Shown: one piece after another, positions 35,038 through 43,463 of the stretch
Numbering within the stretch: position 1 is the first letter of the stretch
Layout of the letters: each line of letters opens with the position of its first letter
NCBI GenBank assembly: GCA_036504215.1
Contig: DASXVO010000081.1
Coordinates: 102,353 to 166,352, forward strand
Source: Vicinamibacterales bacterium
GTDB taxonomy: Bacteria > Acidobacteriota > Vicinamibacteria > Vicinamibacterales > Fen-181
Reading direction: 5' to 3'
Length of the DNA: 64,000 bases
The notes under the pieces: generated by a model
The model's database searches: none
What the model was told of the DNA's origin: nothing
The model's input: the letters and a program-made list of their open reading frames with translations, nothing else
Program-made: the position numbers and the translations under genes

Positions 35038-36231
35038 TCATCCTCTTTCACCGCCAGCCTGCTCGGCCGCGGCGGTCAGCGCCAGAATATTCTCGGGCGG
35101 TGCATGCGGCGGCACCGAGCAGGCGGTGCTCAGAATGTAACCGCCCCCCGGCCCTCCGATGGCGAGCCGGGTACACGCGTCACGATAGCAGGCTTCCGGG
35201 GTCCCGTGCAGCACCGTGTTCACGGGATCGACGTTACCCTTGATGAACACCCGGCCACCGAGGCGAGCCTTCGCGTCGGCGAGATCGACCGTGCCGAGGG
35301 GCGGCGGATCGAGCGTGTCGATACCCGACGTGCCCGACTCCACCATCAACTCGAGCCGGTCCCCAATCGCGCCGCACGTGTGCGTGTAGACCGGGATGCC
35401 GGGAGCGCCGCAGCGCACCGCGGCGATGATGCGCTTCTCGAAGGGCAGGACGAACCGTCGATAGTGATCGGGCGACAGGAAGCCCGCTCCGGCGAACGCC
35501 GACGAGATCAGCACCGCGTCGGCTCCGGCGGCGATCTGCCCCTTCGCCAGGACGATGGCCCCTTCGGTGAGGCGGTCGAGGCAGGCCAGCACCTTGGCGG
35601 GATCGAGCAGGAGCGCGCCGAGCACGCTCATGTGCCCGACCAGTTCCATCAACTGCGAGAGCGGGGAGAACACCTCGCCGTGGACCGACACCTCGGGCGC
35701 GGAGGCACGGACGCGCGTGATCGTGTCCCAGTGCCAGGGCGGGAAGAAATCCGGGCCGGGGACCGCGGGTTCGGCGTGGAAACCCCAGGCCGTCGGATGG
35801 GTCGGGCCGGCCAGGTCGTGCGGCTCGACGTAGAACAGCCGGTCCGGGTCGATGTCCTCCATCCGAAGCGCGAGGCGGCGGCCTGAGCCGTCCGTCCACA
35901 CGTGGGGATTGTCGTCGGGCGGTGCGAGCGTGCAGCGCCCGTCGGTCCACCGGATCAGGCGGCCGCGCGAGTCGGCGTCGATCGATCGCACGAAGCGACG
36001 CCAGTTGGGATCGCGGCCAGGCAGGTTCACCAGGATGCCGTCGAAGCGGTACCGGCGCCGCAGGGTGAGCAGCGCCTCTGCGAAGGCGTCGGTGTCGTGC
36101 CAGATGTCGATTGGATCGCCGGCGTGCAGGAAATAGTGGCCGAGCGCCAGCTGGCACATCACCGGCGCGCGGTCTGGCAGACGGCCCTCGGCGGGCCGCA
36201 TCGCGGCGTCCATCCTCGTCCGCGAGTTCAT
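35038..36231 (-). CDS. UroD-fold methyltransferase (MtaA/MtbA-like)
   Basis: Length 397 aa. It belongs to the uroporphyrinogen-decarboxylase fold but not to heme synthesis. The zinc motif HxC is present as YTHTCGAI, with a later Cys in STACSVPPH, as in the corrinoid/coenzyme M methyltransferases. An extended N-terminal half with many W and P residues suggests an unusual substrate. The neighbours, a corrinoid-protein activator upstream (4-bp ATGA overlap) and homocysteine methyltransferase downstream, support methyl transfer from a methylated compound through a corrinoid. No corrinoid-binding protein is encoded here. Confidence 0.8.
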   Translation of the reverse strand: MNSRTRMDAAMRPAEGRLPDRAPVMCQLALGHYFLHAGDPIDIWHDTDAFAEALLTLRRRYRFDGILVNLPGRDPNWRRFVRSIDADSRGRLIRWTDGRCTLAPPDDNPHVWTDGSGRRLALRMEDIDPDRLFYVEPHDLAGPTHPTAWGFHAEPAVPGPDFFPPWHWDTITRVRASAPEVSVHGEVFSPLSQLMELVGHMSVLGALLLDPAKVLACLDRLTEGAIVLAKGQIAAGADAVLISSAFAGAGFLSPDHYRRFVLPFEKRIIAAVRCGAPGIPVYTHTCGAIGDRLELMVESGTSGIDTLDPPPLGTVDLADAKARLGGRVFIKGNVDPVNTVLHGTPEACYRDACTRLAIGGPGGGYILSTACSVPPHAPPENILALTAAAEQAGGERG

Positions 36232-38087
36232 CGGTGTACCGGCTCGCGGGGAAACGACAGCGCCGACATGAAGGTCTCCTGGTACGAGGGCACGGCAGCC
36301 AGTTCGAGGTACTCGGCGCGGGCGACACACTCGCCGGCGCGCTCGAGCACTCCGCGATCGACCAGAGCCAGGCGGGCGCCGATCCCGGCCGCGTTGCCGA
36401 CGAACCGAATCCTCTCGGGGTCGATCGCGGGCACCAGACCGATCCGGAGCGCACTGGCCTTGCGGATGAAGTTCCCAAACGCACCGGCGAGAAAGACCTC
36501 GTCGAGCGCGCCAGGCTCGAAACCCAGATGGCGACAGGCCAGCGTGATCGCGGCACCAATCGATCCGGTGGCGAGCTGGATTTCTCGAACGTCGCGCGCG
36601 GTCAACACGACCGCGCCAAGTCCGGACGACGGCTCGGGATCCGCGACCACGAAGGCTTGCAGTCCGTCCACCTGGGTCAGGGAGTCGCGGACGCCGATTG
36701 CCGACGGGGATTCGATCTCCTCTGCCCGCCGCAAACGGCCCGACTCCTCGATGACGCCGAGGCGGAGCAGTGCGGCTACGAGATCGATGAGGCCGGAGCC
36801 GCAGAGTCCTCGCGGTGCGGCGCCGCCGAGCGTCGAGTACGCCAGCGGGGCGCCGGGCGCGATCGACGCGGCATCGATCGCCCCGGCCGCGGCCCGCATG
36901 CCGCAACGAATCGAGACGCCTTCGAACGCGGGACCGGCGGCCGCAGATGTGGCCACGACGCGGAAGCCGTCGGTCACGATCACTTCCGAGTTCGTGCCGA
37001 GGTCCACCAGCAGCCGGCGCCCGCCCGGCCGGTCGAGATCGCAAGCCACCGCGCCGGCGACGGCATCGCCGCCCACGTGGCTCCTGACGAGCGGGAACGG
37101 GTGGACGCGGGCGTTCGGATGGATCGGCAGATCCACGTCAGCGGCCGTGCACGTCAGTGCGCTCGACCACACGCCTCCGTAGGGAGCGGTTCCGAGCGAC
37201 GTGAGGGGCACGCCGGCCCAGGAGTGCATCATCGTGGGATTGCCGGCGCAGGCCGCCACGACCACGGACCCACGATCGCAACCGGCGACATCGAGTACCT
37301 GCGCCACGAGCGACGCGAGCCCCTCGCGAACGGCGCGCGTCAAGTCGGCAGCGCCCGTGCCGTGGTCGCCTGCGTGCTTGATCCGCGCGATGACGTCCGC
37401 GCCAAACGCCACCTGCGGATTGAGACAGGAGGCCGACGAGACCACGGCGCCGTCCGCCAGGCGCACGAGCGCAGCCGCGAGCGATGTCGTGCCGAGGTCG
37501 AGCGCGACCCCATATCGCTCCAGGACAGCGCCAGGCCACGCGGAGATCAACATGCCGCGCTCGAGGGCCACACCCACAAAGCCGCCTGCGGCCGACGAGG
37601 CGGCCAGTTCCACAAGCGCCCGTGGCGACCCGCGAAGGCCGCGCGGCGGCAGGCCGGTTGCCTGTTCCAGGCGGTCCACTGTCGAGAGCGGCGCGCGATC
37701 GGACATCGCCATGTCGACGAGGAGGAGATCGACCAGCGGATGATCCAGGCGCTCGCTCGGCAGATCGACGCCGAACGACTTGCCGGCGGCCGAACGCGAC
37801 ACGGCCGGCACCTCGACGACAGCCGGACCATTGAACACGACACCACAGGCGAGGCGCCAGCCAGTGGCAAGCTCGTCGTCGGTGAAGTGCTGTCGGTCGG
37901 TGTCGATGGGCGCAGGCGCGCCTTCCGGAATCCGAATACGGCACCGCCCGCAGGTGCCCTCGCCGCCGCACGGTTGCTCGACCAGAATGCCGGCGCCAGC
38001 CGCCGCCGCGTAGAATTCGACGGAACCAGCGGCCGTGTAGACGCGGTCGTCGGGCGCAAACCGGATCTGGAACGGAATCGTGCTCAC
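36228..38087 (-). CDS. Corrinoid-activating ferredoxin (RACE/RamA-like, ASKHA, DUF4445)
   Basis: About 619 aa from a GTG at 38087, chosen because the ferredoxin domain begins 8 residues later. The N-terminal 2Fe-2S domain has the Cys set CGGEGTCGRC plus a C in WRLACGV. A linker follows, then two ASKHA-type ATPase domains with DLGTTSLAAALV, LLVDLGTNSEVI and GLCGSGLID. These proteins use ATP to drive reduction of Co(II) corrinoids back to Co(I) in demethylases. It is the first gene of a three-gene operon with UroD-fold and homocysteine methyltransferases, and diverges from the aldo/keto reductase gene. Confidence 0.88.
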   Translation of the reverse strand: MSTIPFQIRFAPDDRVYTAAGSVEFYAAAAGAGILVEQPCGGEGTCGRCRIRIPEGAPAPIDTDRQHFTDDELATGWRLACGVVFNGPAVVEVPAVSRSAAGKSFGVDLPSERLDHPLVDLLLVDMAMSDRAPLSTVDRLEQATGLPPRGLRGSPRALVELAASSAAGGFVGVALERGMLISAWPGAVLERYGVALDLGTTSLAAALVRLADGAVVSSASCLNPQVAFGADVIARIKHAGDHGTGAADLTRAVREGLASLVAQVLDVAGCDRGSVVVAACAGNPTMMHSWAGVPLTSLGTAPYGGVWSSALTCTAADVDLPIHPNARVHPFPLVRSHVGGDAVAGAVACDLDRPGGRRLLVDLGTNSEVIVTDGFRVVATSAAAGPAFEGVSIRCGMRAAAGAIDAASIAPGAPLAYSTLGGAAPRGLCGSGLIDLVAALLRLGVIEESGRLRRAEEIESPSAIGVRDSLTQVDGLQAFVVADPEPSSGLGAVVLTARDVREIQLATGSIGAAITLACRHLGFEPGALDEVFLAGAFGNFIRKASALRIGLVPAIDPERIRFVGNAAGIGARLALVDRGVLERAGECVARAEYLELAAVPSYQETFMSALSFPREPVHR

Positions 38088-38199
38088 CGGGCGCTTGTAC
38101 CATCCGGTGCGCAGCGTGTCAATCCGCGCCACGGCAGCCACCGGCCCCGGGAGACCGAAGTGATAGAATTCGCTGCGTGCAGATCCAAGGAGACTGGCA

Positions 38200-39225
38200 A
38201 TGACTGACATGACTCGGCGTGAGTTCGTGAAGGCGGGAGCGGCTGGTGCGGCCGCGCTGGCACTGGCCGGAGGCCAGGCGACGGCGGCGACGGACATGCC
38301 CACTCGGCCGTTGGGCAAGACCGGACACAACGTGAAGCTCTTCAGTCTCGGGGGGCAGGCGACGATCGAGAAGCCCGACACGCGGGATGAGTCGATTGCC
38401 ATCATCAACCGGGCCATCGACCTGGGCGTCAACTATCTCGACACGGCGGCGGCGTACGGCCGGCCTCGAATCGCCCAAGGCCAGCCTCAGACGCCAGCCT
38501 GGGAACGAAACGGCTGGAGCCAGACCCATGTGGGCGAGGTGATGGCGACCCGTCGGAAGGAAGTCTTCCTGGCCAGCAAGACCGATGACCGGACGCGTGA
38601 TGGATCGCTGCGGCTGCTCGAGCAGAGCCTCAAGCTGCTGCGCACCGACCACCTCGACTTGTGGCAGCTCCACAACATCATGCGCGAGGAGCAACTCGAC
38701 CAGATCTTCGGCAAGGACGGCGCGATCGAGGCGATGCAGAAGGCGCGCGACCAGAAGATGGTGCGCTTCCTCGGCATCACCGGCCACTTCGACCCGCAGG
38801 TCCTGATGAAGGGACTCGAGCGATTCGACTTCGACACGATTCTGATGGCGCTCAACCCGGCCGACAAGCATCACCTGCCATTCATCACGAGCGTCCTGCC
38901 GCTGGCGAACAAGAAGGGCATCGGCGTCATCGGCATGAAGATCCCGGCACGCGGCCGCATCTTCAAACCAGACGGGATTACGTCGATCAAGGGGCCGCTG
39001 ACCTACGTGATGTCGCTTCCCGTGAGCACCGTGATCGTCGGCTGCGACAACGTGAAGCAGCTCGAGGAGAACGTCGAGATCGCGAAGAACTTCACGCCGA
39101 TGACGCGGGAAGAGATGGCGAAGCTCGAGACGCTCACGAGCACCTACGTGAGCGAGGCCTCGTGGTTCAAGAAGGACGCTGCGGGCGTCGGGCGTCCGAG
39201 TCACGACGATCAGAACATGGACTAG
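38200..39225 (+). CDS. Tat-exported aldo/keto reductase
   Basis: Length 341 aa. Twin-arginine signal TRREFVK with a hydrophobic alanine-rich core. The reductase part shows NYLDTAAAYG (catalytic Asp and Tyr), the lysine in FLASKTDD, the His in LWQLHNI, and a C-terminal cofactor-binding segment PVSTVIVGCDN. AAGGAG lies before the ATG. Secreted AKRs with a Tat signal are common in Acidobacteria and Planctomycetes and fold with their NADP-type cofactor before export. Substrate unknown. Confidence 0.88.
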   Translation: MTDMTRREFVKAGAAGAAALALAGGQATAATDMPTRPLGKTGHNVKLFSLGGQATIEKPDTRDESIAIINRAIDLGVNYLDTAAAYGRPRIAQGQPQTPAWERNGWSQTHVGEVMATRRKEVFLASKTDDRTRDGSLRLLEQSLKLLRTDHLDLWQLHNIMREEQLDQIFGKDGAIEAMQKARDQKMVRFLGITGHFDPQVLMKGLERFDFDTILMALNPADKHHLPFITSVLPLANKKGIGVIGMKIPARGRIFKPDGITSIKGPLTYVMSLPVSTVIVGCDNVKQLEENVEIAKNFTPMTREEMAKLETLTSTYVSEASWFKKDAAGVGRPSHDDQNMD

Positions 39226-39250
39226 GCAGGACGGATCCTGCCCGGCGCCT

Positions 39251-39275
39251 CGAAAAGGGAAGTGTCACCTTTTCC
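39251..39275 (-). repeat. 27-bp hairpin element, copy B
   Basis: The plus strand reads GAAAAGG, then GAAGTGTCA, then CCTTTTC, a 7-bp perfect stem with a 9-base loop. It ends at the base before the hypA start codon and leaves that gene without an evident ribosome site. It is inverted relative to copy C. Confidence 0.7.
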
Positions 39276-39617
39276 ATGCACGAGCTCTCGATCGCGCAAT
39301 CGATCGTCGATTCGGTTCGCGAGCACGCCGCCGGCCATGTCGGCCGGCGCGTGCTGCGCGTGGGCGTCCGCGTGGGAGAAATCTCCGGCGTGAACGCCGA
39401 CGCGCTCGAGTTCTGCTTCGGCATGACGGTCAAGGACACCGATCTCGATGGCGTCGGCCTCGACCTCGAGCGGGTGGCCGTTCGCTACCGATGCCTGGAC
39501 TGCGCGCACGAGTTCCCACCGGTGGATTTCCGCGCCGTGTGTCCCTCGTGCCGGTCCGAGATGGCGTCGATGATCGCCGGCGAGGAGCTGGCGTTGTCCT
39601 ATCTGGAACTGGAGTAG
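39276..39617 (+). CDS. hypA: Hydrogenase nickel-incorporation protein HypA
   Basis: Length 113 aa, normal for HypA. The N-terminal MHELSIA carries the nickel-binding His2; the zinc site has CLDC and CPSC pairs (about 73-76 and 88-91). It delivers nickel with HypB to hydrogenase or urease precursors. Five bases separate its stop from hypB. The other hyp genes and any hydrogenase are absent from the window. Confidence 0.95.
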   Translation: MHELSIAQSIVDSVREHAAGHVGRRVLRVGVRVGEISGVNADALEFCFGMTVKDTDLDGVGLDLERVAVRYRCLDCAHEFPPVDFRAVCPSCRSEMASMIAGEELALSYLELE

Positions 39618-39622
39618 GAGCC

Positions 39623-40309
39623 GTGGCCGAACGCGTGGAAGTCAAACAGAGCGTCCTCAAGGAGAACGACCGCATCGCGGCAGGACTGCGCGAGGAGTTC
39701 GCCAGGCGCCGGATCCTCTGTCTGAACCTGATCTCGTCGCCTGGCGCCGGCAAGACGAGCATTCTGGAGGGCACGCTCGAGGCGTTCCGCCAGACCTCGC
39801 GACGGGTCGCGGTGCTGACGGGCGACATCCAAACCGAGCGCGACGCGGATCGGTTGGCGCGCTACGGATTCCCCGCGCTGCAGATCACCACCGGCGGTAC
39901 GTGTCACCTCGACGCCAGCATGGTCCAGCGCGCGCTCGGCGCCCTGCCACTCGATGGCCTGGACGTCCTGTTCATCGAGAACGTCGGCAACCTCGTCTGT
40001 CCGGCTTCGTACGATCTCGGTGAAGAGCACAAGGTGGTCGTGCTGAGCGTGACCGAAGGGGACGACAAGCCGTTGAAATACCCGGGCATCTTCCGGCGGG
40101 CCCGGCTGATGGTGCTGCACAAGATCGACCTGCTGCCCCACACTCGGTTCAGCCGCGAGGCCGCCATCGCCGACGCGCGGCGCGTCAACCCGGAAATCGA
40201 AATCGTGGAAACGAGCTGCCTGGGAGAGCCTGGGCTGGGGGCCTGGCTCAGGTGGATCGAATCGCGACTCGAGGACAAGCGTCAGGCGGACCGACCGGTC
40301 CGCACCTAG
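39623..40309 (+). CDS. hypB: Hydrogenase nickel-incorporation GTPase HypB
   Basis: Length 228 aa from a GTG at 39623, with AGGAG two bases upstream, overlapping the hypA stop. GTPase motifs are clear: P-loop SSPGAGKTS, GDIQTERD, the metal-binding TGGTCHLD, ENVGNLVCP and HKIDLL. The N-terminal histidine-rich nickel-storage stretch of some HypB proteins is missing. It uses GTP hydrolysis to load nickel together with HypA. Confidence 0.95.
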   Translation: MAERVEVKQSVLKENDRIAAGLREEFARRRILCLNLISSPGAGKTSILEGTLEAFRQTSRRVAVLTGDIQTERDADRLARYGFPALQITTGGTCHLDASMVQRALGALPLDGLDVLFIENVGNLVCPASYDLGEEHKVVVLSVTEGDDKPLKYPGIFRRARLMVLHKIDLLPHTRFSREAAIADARRVNPEIEIVETSCLGEPGLGAWLRWIESRLEDKRQADRPVRT

Positions 40310-40314
40310 ACCCC

Positions 40315-40506
40315 TCAACCCCCGCCGCTACCGCAACCGCTCGAGCGGCCCGAACCCCAGGCGCCAACGCCCGCGAAGCCCAAGGCCGAGACCCGCTTCT
40401 CCAGGCTTTCGCTCTTGCACTTTGGGCACACCGGCGTACGGGCACCAATCACGAGCGCCTCGAACAGGTGACCGCATTTCTTGCACTCGTACTCGTATAA
40501 GGGCAC
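40315..40506 (-). CDS. FmdB-family zinc-ribbon protein
   Basis: Length 63 aa, GTG start with GGAGG five bases upstream. The ribbon is MPLYEYECKKCGHLFE with a second CPKC pair, the pattern of the putative regulatory protein FmdB. The C-terminus is a Gly/Ser-rich tail ending SGCGSGGG. It is convergent with hypB, with only five bases between the stops. Function of the family is not established. Confidence 0.85.
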   Translation of the reverse strand: MPLYEYECKKCGHLFEALVIGARTPVCPKCKSESLEKRVSALGFAGVGAWGSGRSSGCGSGGG

Positions 40507-40564
40507 GTTGACCTCCCCGGACCGCAGCCCGGCACCGCATATCACTCAGGAGATTCGCGACAGC

Positions 40565-40591
40565 CCGAAAAGGTGACACTTCCCCTTTCGG
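40565..40591 (+). repeat. 27-bp hairpin element, copy C
   Basis: CCGAAAAGG (40565-40573) and CCCTTTCGG (40583-40591) pair with one mismatch around the conserved TGACACTTC. Copy B is the same element in opposite orientation 1.3 kb upstream, so hypA, hypB and the FmdB gene lie between inverted copies. Confidence 0.7.
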
Positions 40592-40593
40592 CG

Positions 40594-40613
40594 GGCGGGC
40601 ACGGAGGCCCGCC
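40594..40613. repeat. Hairpin with ACGGAG loop, second copy
   Basis: Stem GGCGGGC / GCCCGCC of 7 bp with the loop ACGGAG. The core is identical to 4480-4497. It lies four bases beyond the stop of the M49-like peptidase gene (minus strand) and may mark the transcript end. Confidence 0.65.
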
Positions 40614-40617
40614 TGTC

Positions 40618-42336
40618 CTACCTGTTCACGTCGGCCAGGAGCTTGGCCGCGGTCGTGAACCTCGGCTCGATGTCCACCGGGACACCCTGGAGCCGGTCCA
40701 GAACCTTCTGCGTCTCCGGACGCACGACGGCCAGGCGGCCCAGCATCTCCTTCGCCCTGGCGTAGTCGCCCTGCGACTGCAGCGTCATGATCTCGCGCGT
40801 CAGCCCCGTGACGCCGTCCTTGATCTTCGCCGCGTTGACGCTGAACGTCCCGTCCTTGTCCACGGTGAAGGCACCGAAATCGAGCAGCCAGTTCAGCTGG
40901 AGTGCCACGCCCCGGCCGTGCGCCTCGTTGACCCCGAAGCGAATCGAGCGGAACGCCGACGCGAGGAATGTGTCGTAGATCGTCGCCTGCAGCGACGTGT
41001 CGAGGGATCCCTTGTCGAGGAGGAACTGGAGCGCGAAGAGGCCGGAGATGTCGGCCTTGGCCTCCTCCATCGCGCTGTAGGTCTCCTTCAGTTGGGCGCG
41101 GACGGTCGTGTCCTTCCCACCGACCTTGATCTGGTGCGGCCCGAGCCCGTGCATCAACTCGTGCAAGACCGTGTGCGTGAAGAAGGCGTCGAACGTCACG
41201 TTCTTCACCGCGCCGGCCGGCATGACCTTGCTGGCAATCGGCACGAGCACGAGCTTGAACTTCGCCTCCTGGATGTTGCGCAGCATGACGCGCTTGGCGC
41301 CCTTTTCGCGCACGACCCGTTCGTCGTTCGGCAGGTTGTACGCGACCGTCTGCACACCGCGGTTGCCGTCGCCTGCCGCGAGGATCGCGTTCACCACCCG
41401 GATCGGTGCCAGGCCGCCGAGCTTCGGGTTCCGAAGCTTCGGGTCAATCGGCAGGTTGTCCTCGATACGCTGCAGTTCCGATCCGAACTTGGCCAGCTTG
41501 GCCGTCTCCGCATCGTCGCGCACGGCGATGAACGCCTCGAACCCGGCCTTCGCGTTGAACCACTCGTCTTCGTAGACTTCGTACGGGCCGATCGTCGGCT
41601 CGATGCTGGCGTCGAGTTCCATCCAGGCGACGTCGCTGGCGTAGTAGTCGTTGCTGATGAACGCATCGGCGCGACGGGTCAGGAAGGCCTTCAGCGTCGG
41701 CTGCTCGGTGAGGCTGGCCGCCTGGCGCAGCAGTTCCGCGGCGCGCGCCAGTTCGCCCTGGTATTCGACGCTGTACGGCACGATCTCGAAGCCGCCCTTG
41801 ACGCCGGTCGCCCGCCGGATGGTCGTGAAGAACGCGTTGGCCCGCGTCCGCTCGGCTTCCGGCAGCGTCTTCACCCACGCCTCGATGTCGGCTTTGGCGG
41901 CGCCCGCCGGATAGAAGTTCCCGCCCTCGGGCTTCGCGGGCGCGCCTGCAACGAACGGCTTGTTGCCGTCCAGTCGGTCCCACGGGCCCTTGTTCATCAG
42001 GAAGTAGTGGACCCGCGCCTGGCCGAGCGGCGACTTGTCGTCGAGCAGCGTCAGGAGCAGGCCTTCGTTGCCTGCCCACACCTGCCGGAGGAAGAGTCCG
42101 TCCATCACCCAACCCGCCTCGACGAGCCTGGCCAGCGCCTGTTGCTCGTTGGCCGGCAGCTTCGACAGGTCCGCGCCAATCTCGACGGGCGCGAACTGCC
42201 TGGCAAGCGCTTCGAGCTTTGCCTGTTCGGGCACGGGAGCCTCCTGGACCGGTTTCGGCGGTTCGGCAGGCCGCGAACCGCAGGCCGCCAGCGACAGTAC
42301 CGCCACGGCAGAAACGATTGAGATGAGTGGTTTCAT
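40618..42336 (-). CDS. M49-like (dipeptidyl-peptidase III family) zinc lipoprotein
   Basis: Length 572 aa, lipoprotein signal with C19 (SLAACGS). The zinc site reads HTVLHELMHGLG, a standard HELMH instead of the HELLGH of classic dipeptidyl-peptidase III. The second part is EEAKADI, giving the third ligand and matching the family EExxAD. Domain size agrees with M49. It should cut dipeptides or be a related MutT/Nudix-like hydrolase-associated form; the HExxH change may affect specificity. Location is the periplasmic face of a membrane. Confidence 0.83.
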   Translation of the reverse strand: MKPLISIVSAVAVLSLAACGSRPAEPPKPVQEAPVPEQAKLEALARQFAPVEIGADLSKLPANEQQALARLVEAGWVMDGLFLRQVWAGNEGLLLTLLDDKSPLGQARVHYFLMNKGPWDRLDGNKPFVAGAPAKPEGGNFYPAGAAKADIEAWVKTLPEAERTRANAFFTTIRRATGVKGGFEIVPYSVEYQGELARAAELLRQAASLTEQPTLKAFLTRRADAFISNDYYASDVAWMELDASIEPTIGPYEVYEDEWFNAKAGFEAFIAVRDDAETAKLAKFGSELQRIEDNLPIDPKLRNPKLGGLAPIRVVNAILAAGDGNRGVQTVAYNLPNDERVVREKGAKRVMLRNIQEAKFKLVLVPIASKVMPAGAVKNVTFDAFFTHTVLHELMHGLGPHQIKVGGKDTTVRAQLKETYSAMEEAKADISGLFALQFLLDKGSLDTSLQATIYDTFLASAFRSIRFGVNEAHGRGVALQLNWLLDFGAFTVDKDGTFSVNAAKIKDGVTGLTREIMTLQSQGDYARAKEMLGRLAVVRPETQKVLDRLQGVPVDIEPRFTTAAKLLADVNR

Positions 42337-42384
42337 AGGAAGCCTCGAATTCGGCCGGCAGCCTCATGGCCGGCTCCGGACATC

Positions 42385-43440
42385 CTAGTCCAGCTTCCTC
42401 GTTTTGGCCCACCAGATGTGCGTCGCGACCATGGGATCGCGCAGGGAGGGAGCGGAGTCCGCCGGACGGTCTGTGTCGCCGAGCGCCGAGCGGCTCGCCG
42501 CGCTTCGGCTGTTGCCGAGGCCGATCGCCAGGTTGCGCCTGAGTCCGGCGACCTTCGGCCGCGTCAGCGCGGAACCGACGACGAGTTCGGCCAGTTCGCG
42601 GTCCGTGCGATGCCAGAGATCCGCGAGCCTCGGCTGGTCGAGTCCGGGCCGAGGCTGCCACTCCGCCTCGTTGCTCGTGGCCGCTGACCCGTTCCACGGA
42701 CAGACATCCTGGCAGATGTCGCAGCCGTAGATCCGCTGGCCGACGGCCTCTCGCAGCGGTGCCGGGATCTCACCTTTCAGCTCGATCGTCAAGTACGACA
42801 GACAGCGCGTGGCGTCGAGGACGCGCGGTTCGACGAGCGCGCCGGTCGGACACGCTTCGAGGCAGAGCGCACATGTGCCGCACTGGTCGAGGGCCGGCGG
42901 ATCCGGATCCAACGGAAGGCTGCAGATGATCTCGGAGAGGAACACCCAGGAGCCGAGACGCTCGTTGATGAGGCAGGTGTTCTTCCCGACCCAGCCGATC
43001 CCGGCGTACTGCGCATAGACGCGCTCCTGCACGGGACCGGTATCCACGTAGGTCCTGGCCTCGAACGGTTCCGCGTGCTCCGATCGCATCCACTGGAGCA
43101 GCATCTCGAGGCGGTGCCCGAGCACATCGTGGTAGTCGTCGCCCCAGGCGTATCGCGAGATGATCGCCTGGTCGGGATCCCCGACTCCCACCGAATACGG
43201 CCGGTCCGTGTTGTAGATGGTCCCGGTGACGATGACCGATCGGGCCGAGGGGAGCACGCGGCGGACATCCTCGCGTCGCGCCGCGGTGCGCGACAAGTAG
43301 CCCATCGTTCCCGCATGGCCGCGCGCCAGCCATTCGCGCAACAGGCGCAATTCCGGGAGAGCATCAGCCGGTGCCACGCCGCACAGATCGAACCCGATGG
43401 ATCGCGCGTGTGCCTTGATTCCACCTGCCGTCAGTCTCAT
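42385..43440 (-). CDS. queG: Epoxyqueuosine reductase QueG
   Basis: Length 351 aa. It catalyses the last step of queuosine formation in tRNA, using cobalamin and two 4Fe-4S clusters. Cluster motifs are CGTCALCLEACPTGA and CDICQDVCPWN. The cobalamin-binding N-half shows GFDLCGVAPA, ARSVIVTGTIY, YAWGDDYH, and VQERVYAQYAGIGWVGKNT. The length is close to that of short QueG forms without the C-terminal HEAT part. It follows acnA by about 23 bp and may share its transcript. Confidence 0.94.
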   Translation of the reverse strand: MRLTAGGIKAHARSIGFDLCGVAPADALPELRLLREWLARGHAGTMGYLSRTAARREDVRRVLPSARSVIVTGTIYNTDRPYSVGVGDPDQAIISRYAWGDDYHDVLGHRLEMLLQWMRSEHAEPFEARTYVDTGPVQERVYAQYAGIGWVGKNTCLINERLGSWVFLSEIICSLPLDPDPPALDQCGTCALCLEACPTGALVEPRVLDATRCLSYLTIELKGEIPAPLREAVGQRIYGCDICQDVCPWNGSAATSNEAEWQPRPGLDQPRLADLWHRTDRELAELVVGSALTRPKVAGLRRNLAIGLGNSRSAASRSALGDTDRPADSAPSLRDPMVATHIWWAKTRKLD

Positions 43441-43463
43441 GGCGTCGACTCGGCGGTCGCCGA

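Noticed and set aside
35038..36231. Heme-pathway uroporphyrinogen decarboxylase (hemE)
   Set aside because: It has the HxC...C zinc motif of methyltransferases and sits between a corrinoid activator and homocysteine methyltransferase.
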